From: Scilla litardierei
Lineage: Eukaryota > Streptophyta > Magnoliopsida > Asparagales > Asparagaceae
Direction of reading: 5' to 3'
DNA: 64,000 bases
NCBI GenBank assembly: GCA_030789695.1
Contig: CM061142.1
Location: 608,167,659 to 608,231,658 of the forward strand
This document shows, piece by piece, positions 11,986-23,087 of the stretch; the stretch's first letter is position 1; every line of letters starts with the position of its first letter. The notes below the pieces were generated by a model. It made no database searches and was not told where the DNA came from. It saw nothing but the letters and a program-made list of their open reading frames with translations. A program made the translations under genes and the position numbers.

Positions 11986-14900
11986 GTGTGATTCTGGTGT
12001 GCACATTTCCTGCACGAGTCCTCTTTGACTCAGGTGCATCGATGTGCATTTTGGCGCGGCGCTTCGTGGAGAAGCATTCCTTGACGACGTCCCCTCTTTC
12101 CAAGAGTTGGAATATCATTACAGGGAATGGTGTGGTCTCGGTGCATCGTGGTTGCAATTCCCACTCGTTGGTGGTCTGTGGACATGAGCTTTACGCTGAT
12201 TTCATTGTCCACGACATCATCAACTATGATGCGGTCCTTGGGATGGATTGGCTTGCGAGCTTCTATGCTACGATCGACTGTCGGAGGAAGAAGGTGGTGT
12301 TCGAGATTCCTGGACATCCAGTATTTGAGTTCAGCCGGGGTAGCAGTTCGCTTGGCCCTGTCAGATTTCGGGCCAGACCGGTGGAGGTTGTGGCTATGCA
12401 GATGGAGCTGGAGAGGCCAGCGGTAGTGCGGGACTTCGATGACGTCTTCCCCGAGGAGATGTCTGGATTGCCACCCGATCGAGCTCTCGAATTTTCGATT
12501 GATCTTATTCTGGGAGCGCAGCCGATTTCGAAAGCGCCCTATCGTATGGCACCCGCTGAGTTGGAGGAATTGCGGAAGCAGCTGGATGAGCTTTTGCATA
12601 AGGGTTATATCAATCCTAGTGTGTCTCCGTGGGGAGCATCGGTGCTGCCGGTGAAGAAGAAGGATGGTTCGCGTCGCATGTGCGTGGACTACAGGGAGCT
12701 GAATGTGGTGACCATCAAGAATAAATACACGTTGCCTCGCATCGATGATATTTTTGATCAGCTTGGAGGATCGAGAGTGTTTTCGAAGTTGGATCTGAGG
12801 AGTGGTTATCATCAGCTGAAGGTGAAGAAGGAAGATGTTCCAAAGACAGCATTCAGGACGAAGTATGGACACTACGAGTTTGTGGTTATGCCCTTCGATG
12901 TAACCAACTCTCTCGCAGTTTTCATGAATCTGATGAACCTGATTTTCTACGACTTTTTAGACAAGTTTGTCATTATCTTTATTGACGACATTTTGATCTA
13001 TTCAAGTCTGAGGAAGAGCATGCCTCGCACTTGAGGACAGTGTTGGAGTTTTTGAGGAAGCATCGTTTGTATGCTAAGTTTTTGAAGTGCGAGTTTTGGC
13101 TGGACAGAGTTGCTTTTCTCGGGCATGTGGTGTCTGGAGATGACATTTCAGTGGATCCCGAGAAGATCAAGGCCATCAGAGAGTGGCCTGTTCCGCAGTC
13201 AGCATCTAAGATCCGGAGTTTCCTTGGGCTTGCGGGTTACTATCGGCGCTTCATTAAGGACTTTTCTCGTATTGCTGAGCCGATGACCAGATTGACGCGG
13301 AAGGATGTACCTTTTGTTTGGTCGGGTGATTGTGAGAATGCCTTTGGTGTTCTGAGGGAGAGATTGACGACTACCCCTGTTCTTGTTGTGCCTGATCGCA
13401 GTGGAGGATTTGAGATCTTTTGCGATGCTTCTGACAAGGGTCTCGGTTGTGTGTTGCATCAGCACGGGCATGTTGTGGCATATGCTTTGCGTCAGCTCAA
13501 GACTCATGAGAAGAATTACCCGACGCATGACTTGGAGTTGGCTGCTGTCGTGTTTGCGCTCAAGATTTGGAGGCACTTCCTGCTGAGTGAGAAAGTGAAG
13601 ATCTTCACCGATCACAAAAGCTTGAAGTATATTTTTACTTAGAAGGAGCTCAACATGTGATAGCGTCGATGGTTGGAGCTCATGGCAGATTATGAGATCG
13701 ATTTGCAGTATCACCCTGGCAAGGTGAATGTGGTTCCGGATGCGCTGAGTAGGCTTCCAGCGGTGATGATGTTGACTTCGCAGTGGAGATTGCAGCAGGA
13801 TTTTTGTGAGTCTGGAATTGAGATTGTTCTTCCTGGGGAGTCTTCTCCGTTGATATGTATGCAGATATAGTCGACGATCGTGGATCGGATCAAGGCTGGC
13901 CAGGCTGGAGATCCGAAGCTAGTGAAGATTCGGGAGCATGTAGAAGCCGGTCTGCGGACTGACTTTTTGATGCATGAGGATGGCTCGCTGAGGTATGGAA
14001 CTAGGTTGTGTGTGCCAGCCTGGGATATTAGAGAGGAGTTGCTGGTTGAGGCACACAGTTCGCTGTATTCTGTGCATCCTGGTGGTACCAAGATGTACAA
14101 GGATCTTCGTCTGAACTTTTGGTGGCATGGCATGAAGAGGAGTGTGGCTCGGAGTGTAGCCAAGTGTCTGGTTTGCCAGTAGGTGAAGGCGGAGCATCAG
14201 CGTACGGCAGGGTTGCTACAAACGCTTTCGATTCCGGAGTGGAAGTGGCAACACATCACTATGGACTTTGTGACTGGACTGCCTCGGAGTCCGAAACAGA
14301 ATGACGCGATTTGGGTGATCGTAGATCGATTGACCAAATCCGCGCACTTTATTCCATTCCGAGTAGGACAGTCCACCGAGGCACTAGCGAGGAGATACAT
14401 GGAGGTAAATTCCTGTACTCTCCGTTTCTATTTCCTTTTCCTAGATAGATAGTGATGTAACGTGAATCGTGCAGGAGATCGTATGACTTCATGGAGTCCC
14501 CGTGAGTATCGTGTCGGATAGAGACACGAGGTTCACATCTCAGTTCTGGCGGAGTTTGCAGAAGAGTTTCGGTACGAGTCTGAGTTTCAGCACGGCGTAC
14601 CATCCGCAGACAGATGGCCAGTCCGAGAGGACGATTCAGATCTTGGAGGACATGCTGAGGGCGTGCATGTTGGATTTCAAGGGTTCGTGGGAGGACCATC
14701 TACATCTGGTGGAGTTCTCTTACAACAACGGCTTCCAGGCGAGTATTGGCATGTCGCCTTTTGCCGCGCTGTATGGGAGGAAATGTCGATCGCCTTTGAG
14801 TTAGGACGACATTGGTGACCGGGAACTGTTGGGACCTGAGATGATTGTGGAGGCTGTGGATGTTGTCAGGAACATTCGGGAGAGGCTGAGGATTGCTCAG

Positions 14901-15377
14901 GACCGTTTTAAGCATTGGGAGGATGCTAAACGCCGTCCTTTGGAGTTTCAGCCGGGTGACCATGTGTTCCTGAAGATTTCCCCGAATCGTGGTGTGATTC
15001 GATTTGGGAAACGGGGGAAGTTGAGCCCGCGATACATTGGACCGTTTGACATTCCGGAGAGAGTTGGTGAGGTAGCCTACCGCTTAGCCTTGCCTCCATC
15101 TTTGGAAGGAGTTCACGATGTTTTCCATGTGTCGCAGCTTCGTCGGTACATCGGCGATCCATCTCATGCTGTGGATTTCTCGGAGATCACCGTTCGCCCA
15201 GATTTGACGTATGACCAGCAGCCAGTGCTGATTTTGGACAGGCGTCAGAAGTCACTCCGGAACAAGGTTGTTAATCTTGTGAGGGTGATGTGGCGACACG
15301 GCTCGCCAGGAGAGTCTACTTGGGAGAGAGAGGATGAGATGAGAGAGCGCTACCCACTTTTGTTCCCGGACACGTGA
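11986..15377 (+). pseudogene. pol: Gypsy pol (protease, RT, RNase H, integrase, chromodomain)
   Basis: The protease signature LFDSGAS lies near 12025-12045. The RT runs from about 12500 ([42 protein letters not shown]) to the catalytic FIDDILIYS near 12980-13005. RNase H spans about 13400-13640 ([33 protein letters not shown]). Integrase has an HHCC zinc segment (14060-14180), a core with DFVTGLPRS and [14 protein letters not shown], and the [13 protein letters not shown] motif, then the GPF region. It ends with a chromodomain-like tail (VRVMWRHGSPGESTWERE) at 15377. In-frame stops lie at 13640, 13658, 13661, 13868, 14180, 14484 and 14802, and a frameshift near 13010-13030. A second putative intron is at 14405-14474. 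Confidence 0.88.
14405..14474 (+). other. putative 70-bp spliceosomal intron in integrase
   Basis: GT (gtaaat) follows ATG-GAG, and the segment ends with gtgcag. Removing the 70 bases joins RRYME to EIV and then [13 protein letters not shown] in one frame, giving the standard integrase order without a gap. Read through, the segment contains stops and is T-rich. It is seen as a gap in homology with correct splice signals; splicing itself is inferred. Confidence 0.65.
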
Positions 15378-15423
15378 GTGTTGGAAAATTCCGAGGACAG
15401 AATTTTTCTTAAGTTGGGGAGGA

Positions 15424-17679
15424 TGTAACGAATGGTTTTTCATGTATTTGGATTATCTATATTATATATGTTTTGGTGGATTTTCTCCTTATGTGTGAGA
15501 TTTTCCGTTTCCGTGGCTTTCGTTTTCGTTCGTTTCGTTGTGATTCTTTAGCTTCTTCCTTAGATCGTTGAGTTTGGAGTAAGTCATTTGTGACGAGCAT
15601 CAAATCGCTCATATCTTAGAGATAGATTGATCTTAGAAGCCGTAGGAATCTTCCTGGAGCTTCGCGCTTCGATTCGAGACTTTTCGTGCACCTTAGTTGG
15701 TTCAAAAAGGGGAACCAACCGACTAGATTCCAATCTAGTCGGTCAGGAACTCTTCTGGAACCGACTAGTTCATTAAATCAATTATTCAGGAGTTACTGTT
15801 TATCGTTAGTCGGTCTAAGAACATTTTTCGACCGACTAGGTTGCAAACTAGTCGGTCAGCCAATGTTCTTTAACCGACTAGTTCATTGACCATTTTGACG
15901 ACCGAGTTACTGTTTGCTCTTAGCCAGTCACAGTTGGTCGACCGACTAGTTCTTAAACTAGTCGATCAGCAGTTCTTCTTTGATCGACTAACTGACCCCG
16001 TAACCCTAGGTTGCATTCCAGCCGCCGTTTCATTTTCTATTTAAACCCTTCGATCCTTTTACTCTTTCTTCATTCTTCTGAGCCCATTTCTTCCCCAAAT
16101 CATCCTCCAACATTCCCCAAGCCATTTCTTCTTCCTCGGAGCTTCTCTCTCGCCATTCTTGCGCCAGCCACCTTCCTTTAGGCCGCCGGCCAACCCCAAA
16201 ACCCCCCAAATCCCAATTTCTCCAGATTTTCTCGCCATTTCCAGATCTGAGCCATAGTTCTCCGGATCGTTCTTCCGTTGCCGTGCTTGCTCGGCATCGT
16301 TCTTCCGCTACGATACGGTTAGTGAATCGATCCTTTAATATTCTCATAACCCACATTGTGATTTTGTTAAACCCTAATAAAACTGGATTGGATGTTGTTC
16401 TGATATTGTTTTGCCATGGCAGCGATTCCATCTCCGTAGTTTAACATTTTGTGACGTGCCTCGTTGATCGTCATCCTTGGTGCCAGGCAAGTGAAACTTT
16501 CCACTTAGGGTTTTAGGCCATGCCTTAGGCCATTTGCTTGTTGTAGGCGTAAAAGAGACTAGGCGACGAAATGATACTCGCCTAGGCGAAAATTTCAGGA
16601 TCTAGCTTGACAACGAAGCCAGATCCGACTACTTTTAATTATTTGCACCTGCTTGTCATCCATGCATCTTATCTACCCTGTTTAAATTCAACTAACGGTA
16701 CGCGAATTATCTGTACATGACATGCTACCCATGTTGAATGTTGCATTCGTAGCACACGCTACATTACTTGTACTACTTGATCCGGCTAGGCACCTGCTTT
16801 TAGCGGGCACAACCCTATGCCAAATACACTTCCTGGCTCGTGATCCAGAAGCGAGCATTACGCGTTCGGGGGTAATGCCCTGGCTCGATACACGTGGAGG
16901 GGTAGGGATAAGCGATCACCTGAGTGTACGAGTTGGCCCGATCCGCCACTTTAGCCAGAAGACGTAATCTCTGTGCACGACGTGTTTACTTGATGTGATT
17001 TACTTGACTTGTACTTGTCCATGTTTATACTTGTAAAACTTGTCATCTATGCCATACTTGCTACTTGCCACTTGTTACTTGCACCTTACCTTTCTTGTTA
17101 CTTCCATCCTATACTTGCCATGCTATGCATCATACTATAACTGCTAGGTTGTTAGTTTACCTTCCCTTCAGTTTCCTTGCCCAAGTCTTTTAGACTTGCT
17201 GACATGTGCCCTTTACTCTTTTGGGTGACACATGTTAGATCCTGAGCCTGAGGTTGCTGTTGAGGACGTGGTGTTCGCTGACGCTGAGTCAGAGCCCGCG
17301 TTCATCGAGGAGATTGAGGACACGGGAGATCAGTCGTAGAGACTGTTTGTGTTGTTGTTTAGACTGCTTTAGTTGTCGGTGCGTAGCACCTATACTTTGT
17401 TCGTGTTGGCTTTTGTTGGCCATGTTTGGGCCTAGACTCTTTCTTTTAGCCTGGTGGCTTTTTCTGCGATGTTGAATATTATTGTGGACAAATTCTGAGA
17501 TTGGTTAACTTTTATCAGTCTCCTTTACCATATTATTATTATTGTTTTTGTTCCGTTTGCAGTTACAGGGACCTGCATATATTCAGATTTGACGCTTATC
17601 AGGTGTGTAGCTTCACAGCTCCACATTTGTGCAGACCTTCTCACGTCTCGCCTCCATTTTAGGGAAGCGGGGCGTGACA
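15424..17679 (+). repeat. Gypsy 3' LTR
   Basis: The 2256-bp direct copy of the 5' LTR follows the polypurine tract 15412-15423 and ends at 17679 before the gtaaa duplication. The palindrome block recurs at about 15714-16000, with point differences from the 5' copy (for example near 15920-15965). Confidence 0.92.
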
Positions 17680-17684
17680 GTAAA

Positions 17685-18872
17685 ACTTACTGATTTTAGG
17701 GCAAAAGGATTTTGAGGAAGAAGATAGCACCAAACCCTAGCTCCACCAAGATGAGCAGCAATAGATGGCTAGGGAGAAGTTGGTGACTTGGATTCAAGGT
17801 CTTAGCTTGAGTAGCTCACAATGAATGAGAATCTCTCTTGAGGAATTAGGGCTCAAAGAGTAAGGGAGAGATTCTTGTGAGAAGAGAGAGCTTAGAAAAA
17901 TGAGAGTTTAATGCTTTCTCTTTTGATTCTCTAAATCTCAATAATGGCAGCCTTGAATGCAAGCATGAAGCTCATCAAGTTTATATAGAAAGAGAGAAAA
18001 GAGTTCACCAAAAATCGTGGCATTAAATGCCCAACGGATCTATTTCTGAAGTTTCTTAATCGGTCTAAGAAGGATCACTGACCGACTAGTTTTGCAACTA
18101 GTCGGTCGGTGAACCTTCTTGGACCGACTAGATGGTTGACAGGGAAGATAGTGAAATAATGAGAGAGAACTAGCCGGTCTAAGAAGAAACACCAACTGAC
18201 TAGTTTGACAACTAGTCGGTCGGTGAACCTTCTTGGATCGACTAATTGATCAACAGTAAATGAGCTGAATTTCACAAGGAAAAACTAGTCGGTCTAAGAA
18301 GGATTTCCAACCGACTAGTTTGACAACTAGTCGGTCGGTGATTCTCTTTGACCGACTAACTAGTCAACAGTAGCTAGGCTGAAATTAGCTAGGAGAACTA
18401 GTCGGTTCAAGAAGGATTCCCAACCGACTAGATTGTCATCTAGTCGGTTGGTTCTTCTTCTTGAACCAACTAAGATGCATAAGAAGCCGTGAAATGAAGC
18501 GATAAGCTTCGGAAAAGTTTCTAATGGCTTCTAAGACAATCCTAGATCTAAGATATGAGCGTTATGAAGATTGTTAAGTAAGTCCTACTCAAGGCTTAAC
18601 ATTCTATACGATGAAGCTAGAAGACAATAAAATAAACATGACGAACCATCTTCAAAGCTTCAATCCGAATCCCTTGACTTCATTAATAACTCCTTGAGCT
18701 TCAACGAAGCTTCAGGCACAATGATCACGCGCTTTAAGAAGTCTTGGGACGTCGCTTGAGATGTACAAAGTAGTTTGGCGACGATCTCCATAACTGTGCT
18801 CAAAGAGAATTAGTTCACGATATTTATGTTTGTTCATCATCAAAACCAAATCCGGGGAATCAATACTCAACA
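17685..18872 (-). repeat. Copia A- 5' LTR, outer part
   Basis: The sequence resumes the Sirevirus-like LTR interrupted at 8339 and ends at 18872 in the complement of TGTTGAGTATTG, matching the TGTTGAATATTG start of the plus-strand LTRs. The palindrome block is present at about 18050-18480 in reverse. The two parts together give an LTR of about 1.6 kb, a little shorter than the 1751 bp of the younger copies. Confidence 0.85.
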
Positions 18873-19055
18873 CCAGTATCTCCTCCCCCTCTTCCAGTGG
18901 CCGGAAGGGGTCCTTATGTACATCTAGTGATCTTACGACCATAGGAGTACTTAAAGGATGACATTTATCCATATGAAACTTGCGTAGAAGTTCTTTTGTA
19001 TAAGTTGATTGGTGTAATAGGATTCCTTCGCGTAGGAGTTTGATTTAGAGGGGAT
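18873..19055 (-). pseudogene. Copia reverse transcriptase fragment
   Basis: On the minus strand one frame reads GILLHQSTYTKELL, then FHMDKCHPLSTPMVVRSLDV and DPFRPLEEGEE before meeting the LTR of element A-. This is the segment of Copia RT just before the LGPEVPYL block in many plant elements. The fragment is cut at 18872 by the insertion of A-. The expected continuation on the far side of A- is absent near 2400, so the locus has been rearranged or deleted there. Confidence 0.8.
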
Positions 19056-19355
19056 TTGGAATAATTTTAGTGGCTCAAAATTTGTGAAAGACACGTGCTG
19101 ATACGTGTTGAGAGAGAGAAAATTTTCTTGCAATAGGAATGAGTAACCATGGTAAAACACCAATGGCTCTCCCTTTATTCACATCTTCATTGTAGTAGCC
19201 CAAGAGTCACCCACTAAAGGCTTAGTGGGGTGGTGGTATAAATGGAGGGATAAATGAGGAGAGAGCCAAAGGGCCTCCCTCAACTCATAACAATTACATG
19301 CTTTTTTACATCATCATTTAACACCGTTATGGACACATGAAAATTGCTGGATGTT
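19056..19355. other. unassigned 300-bp spacer
   Basis: AT-rich sequence with no coding homology. It contains an imperfect inverted pair around ggctctccctt (19163-19175) and gagagagccaa (19261-19271), which could be the ends of a small decayed element. I could not define termini or a target duplication. Confidence 0.25.
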
Positions 19356-19628
19356 TGTTGGGTGTTCTTTTTTCGTTATTACTGTTTTAATGTACGCCTG
19401 ACGGTTTACAAAGCTTCCAACTGAAGAAAGAAATCCCATAAAAATGGTGAAATGAAGCTCATGCTAATAATGTGATTCTCACTTGTAAATATATGCTCAT
19501 GTACATGAATCTCATTTTTGTTGTGAGCAAGGTTGACGGCTAGAAAACTCCTAGCCTCATATATATAATAAACAATGTGGGTGGATACCCAATAGACCCA
19601 ATAGGCCCAATAGGCCCATCTCATAACA
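19356..19628 (-). repeat. Copia-B 3' LTR
   Basis: On the minus strand the sequence starts TGTTATGAGATGGGCC at 19628 directly after a purine tract (complement of 19629-19637), and could end at ...CCCAACA at 19356. Positions 19541-19628 match 47638-47713, which is the start of another copy of the same LTR. The outer end is less certain because no matching target duplication was found. Confidence 0.6.
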
Positions 19629-20680
19629 CTTTCCCTTATCCAACCATCGTTGTATACTCGACATATGAATACTGCAGGATCCATAGTGCATATGAGTATC
19701 ATACGGGGTGGATACTTCCAGATCCTAAGTTAGGGATAACTGCCTCGTTAAAACCTTTAGCTATGGAAAGCCCAGTGGGAAAAACCAATAGCCAAGGAAA
19801 AAGAGTACAGTTTTCCATAACTTTTCCTGATTAGTGGAAGTATTTAGGGGTGGATACTTCTGGATCCAGAGTCAACGAGGTTGCCTCGTTAAAACCTTTA
19901 GCTATGGAAAACCCAGTGGGAAAAACCAATTGCCAAGGGAAAAGAGTACAACACTACATTTGACTCCTCCTGATCTGTACAAGCTGCAGGCTTGCAGGTC
20001 TCCTATGCACTTATACATCAATCTCTTACAATGTTCCGAGTACAAAATACAAGACATCGCTCATCTATACAATACATCGCTCATCTATACAAGTATCGCT
20101 CATCAATGGCAGCTACTGAATCTAATGGAGCTCTTCCGAAGAAGAGTGGTCTGCAGACTTGGTAAGTATCTCCACGTCTCTGATCTAGACGTCACTGTGT
20201 CTGCGAGGTACTGCATGACCTGACTGTGCGTACTTATGATTTGCTTCTTGGATGATGAGTCTCTCGGGATGGTGGGATTGATGTTGCCTTGGAAGCATGC
20301 TTTGCTGGTCTACAGGAGTTGGTCGTTCCTTTGTTGTAGTCATCGCGATGATCTGTAGCCTGTATTTGCAAATACATTTACCATGTTGAATGATCCTTGA
20401 CCCTTAGAGGTAGCGCAGAAGATACATATCTTTGGTCCAGTGGTGCGCTGCAGGCGCTGCACTGTAACTGGTTAAAAGGTTTACTGCTAATGCTATCTAA
20501 AGTCGCGTGCAGTTGGCCAGATAAAGGAGTGTACCAAAAACTCTTGAGAACGGCACTTTAGGACCTAGGATATCCTTCCAATCTTCCAGCGAACTGAAGG
20601 GGTCTAAATGCGCATCCATGCAACCAGTAGGTGTATTTAGTGGATTGCAATGATCCATGTTTCTTCATCAACTGGATGAT
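19629..20680 (-). pseudogene. Copia-B 3' internal remnant: RT and RNase H, degenerate
   Basis: On the minus strand 20680-20480 reads MDHCNPLNTP, DILGPKVPF, then GTLLYLANCT and SYSAAPAAHHW, the RT segment found in many plant Copia elements, with several stops. Near 20150-20110 a weak TKS...EELH match fits the RNase H end. The stretch 19700-19960 has two copies of the tgcctcgttaaaacc / cccagtgggaaaaacc phrase that lies just upstream of the 3' LTR in related Copia elements. The region is old and coding for nothing intact. Confidence 0.65.
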
Positions 20681-20780
20681 AATTTCATCTTCTGGATGAT
20701 AAGTCATCTGCTGGATGATTATTCATCTTCGGGATGATAGTTTCATCTTCGGGATGATTATTCATCTTCAGGATGATAAT
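20664..20780 (+). repeat. minisatellite, about six 20-bp units
   Basis: Units of the type ttcatcttcgggatgataat repeat about six times with point changes. They lie exactly where the Copia-B RT should continue upstream, so the array has replaced or expanded part of the coding sequence. Confidence 0.75.
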
Positions 20781-22937
20781 TCGTAAGGGTATGTTGTCTC
20801 ATCATCCATAGCAACATAGCCTAAAATTTTCTTTGCCAATCGCATGGTTTTCGCAACTATGACCAGGGAGCCTGATGCATCAGTTTAAATAATTTTGTAA
20901 GTGAGTTAAGCTCATCTTACATGGTTACTTCCTGGTTTTTACGAAGTAAACCTCTAAGCTATTACGTTTTGCTTATAGTGTACGATTTTATTTATTTATA
21001 CAATACTCGGCAACCCACAGGTTTGATATCTTTTGATATCAGGACTTCAGGTCCAAACACTTCACATTTCATAAGTGAGTCCAACTCAACTTATTATTGC
21101 CTCGTTCCACATAATCTGGCCAAATCTCTGTGTTTGCTTCAGGAAACGGAGATTGGAAACGATATCAATGTCAAAATAAAATATGAGTAATTGTCGACAA
21201 GTGTGTTTTATCCAAATACTTCTCCATGTATGTACATTATTCAATTTATTCCAGATTCATCTCTTCTGGAGGTTCTGGAAAGGGAGAGGATATGGAGATG
21301 AGCTCACTTTCCTATGGCGGCATTGTTTTAGGGTCTCCAGGAGTTATTTCTCGCTTTGGAGCCTCGTGGTATGTCCTCTCATCCATTGAGGATATCCACT
21401 TCTGCTACTGGTGGATTGCATCCATTATATTTGGTATGTCAATCCTAGCTGGATTTTTTGTGACAGTGATGTGTGAATTTGACAATATTTATATTGTCAG
21501 TAACTATGTCTGATAACTGTTTAACAGTGTCATAAGTGTGGATCTTCAGGATCTCATCACAATTCATGATAATCAGATCATAGGTATTAATGTTTTAAAT
21601 GGTCAAATTGAGCTACAGGCTCATGGATGATTATAGTATTTTTGTTGAACCTAATGCTGGGGAATTAAAGTTATGAAGGATCTTCAGGAGCTCATCGAGT
21701 CTTTAAAGGAGGGCCCATCAATGCACGTCTTAGGAGAAGTGATTTTAAATGCTTCCCCTGTTCAGAGTGCTCAGAATCTATTTATCTGGGGTAATTACTT
21801 CCGATAAATAGTTCTGCGCTTTGATGGTCTATAGTGGTGATATGTGGATGTATACTCATCATGGCACAATCGATAAGATGTGCTCTAAACGCTTCCATCA
21901 TTAGGGGTTCTCGGAAACTGTTTATATGTGGTGATCTGGCATGCTCATATAAATAGGTTCTAAGGAGGCGTTTTGATGGTTTGTATTGTAATTGCATGTT
22001 CCCATATGGTCACCTACAACTGGATTTTTAATGGATAAGTAATCCGTTTAAATCATTTTAATGATTTATATAACCCATTTTTAGGTGTGAACACAAACTT
22101 CAGGGTGTTCGACATTTTTCCAGTTGCAAAGATAGTTTGATTTCCCAGTGTTATCCAATGTTCCTGCCATTCAGTAATGTGTCCCATTTGCTTTGAAAAA
22201 GCTGGACTGTGGTTGGATAATAGGTTTGATAATGACCATTTTTAGAGGATATATGGATGAGTACTCTAAGGTACATCATCAGCCATATGTAGGGAGTGTG
22301 TGAGTCTACTTATATCCCTCAAATACTCTCAAGAGGCCTAAATGTCTCATTCTTCTAATGATGATAGTATATCATCTTAAATTCGTTTGAGGAAGTGAGG
22401 AGAGTCAATGTCCACGTGAATGGAGATGATCTCGTAATCATTTTTCCCTTTTGAATGGGACAATGAAAGTTTCACCCTTTTTGAAGAATCTTCGGGTTCG
22501 TCTGGTTAATGATGTCTTGCATCTTCAATCCAAGGTGACATCGATCCAAAGTTGGTCGATTCTGGACACTTCTGGTGTTCCAAATTAATTCCTCTGTTCG
22601 AATTTATGTGGGACTTTTGAAAATCCATTAAAATGCTCAAGTTAATTTTTGTCCGATAATAGGTGAACTGTGTTCAAACTATGAAGGATTACATCTTCAC
22701 ATTGACTATTATGCGGATCAAAGTTGGAGAAAGCTTCAGGCTTTATTGGTTTCTTGAGTCATTAGGGATTTTGTTTTGACGAATATCCTTTGAAACTTTA
22801 TAAGTTTCAAAGAGTACATGACATCCTCATTTTAGGAGTATTCAGGATAACAAATCATTCACAGTAAAATAAAATGCGTAAAAAGCATGAAATCAATAAG
22901 AAATATTGTGGTAATACATTTAACCACATGAATTTAA
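20781..22937. other. degenerate AT-rich region, probably Copia-B interior
   Basis: No intact gene is visible. Its position between the Copia-B RT remnant and further AT-rich sequence, and short phrases repeated within it (ggatcttcagga-type at 21541 and 21680; tcataaataggttc-type around 21790-21960), suggest an old element body. I could not align specific gag or integrase motifs, so the assignment is by position only. Confidence 0.3.
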
Positions 22938-23087
22938 TGTAGAAAAGGTGGCACCTGATCCAATGGATCAGGTGCTAAGACACAAAAAGGTGGGAAGTAC
23001 AAGCCCCCACATGGGCTTGTACTCGCTGGGTCCCACCTTTTTGTGTCTTGCACCTGATCCATTGGATCAGGTGCCACCTGCTCTACA
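22938..23087. mobile_element. 150-bp hairpin MITE with TTAA flanks
   Basis: Two arms of about 65 bp are nearly perfect inverted copies (gtggcacctgatccaatgga on the left, its complement on the right), with a short loop near 23000-23015. The ends are TGTAG and CTACA, flanked by TTAA on both sides (22934-22937 and 23088-23091). TTAA, or a 3-bp TTA/TAA with one more base in the repeat, would fit a small piggyBac-like or Harbinger-like element. The element has no ORF. Confidence 0.75.

Larger units (their letters stand above)
8340..17679 (+). mobile_element. Gypsy chromovirus (Tekay/Del-like), full length, inactive
   Basis: A 9340-bp element flanked by the 5-bp duplication gtaaa (8335-8339 and 17680-17684). 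LTRs of 2260 bp (8340-10599) and 2256 bp (15424-17679) begin TGTAACGAATGG and end GGCGTGACA. A polypurine tract, agttggggagga (15412-15423), abuts the 3' LTR. The internal order is gag, protease, RT, RNase H, integrase and C-terminal chromodomain, which defines a Gypsy chromovirus. The sequence after the 5' LTR does not match the usual initiator-Met primer site, and I do not identify the primer. It lies inside the LTR of Sirevirus-like element A-. Coding regions contain at least 11 in-frame stops. Confidence 0.93.
2400..18872 (-). mobile_element. Sirevirus-like Copia element A- (3' truncated, split by Gypsy)
   Basis: The order on the minus strand is 5' LTR (18872-17685 plus 8339-7906), initiator-Met primer site (complement of ggctctgatacca at 7891-7903), gag, protease, integrase, reverse transcriptase and RNase H, ending at 2428. 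It is the same family as the plus-strand element at 25281-47637, with the same gag domains, LTR ends and primer site. Similarity to that copy fades around 2400, shortly after the RNase H stop, so the 3' untranslated region and 3' LTR are missing. The outer edge of the 5' LTR at 18872 abuts a foreign Copia RT fragment. A complete Gypsy element is inserted in the 5' LTR. Confidence 0.88.

Noticed and set aside
19056..19355. possible small MITE with ggctctccc / gagagagcc ends
   Set aside because: The inverted pair is short and imperfect and no target duplication could be found.
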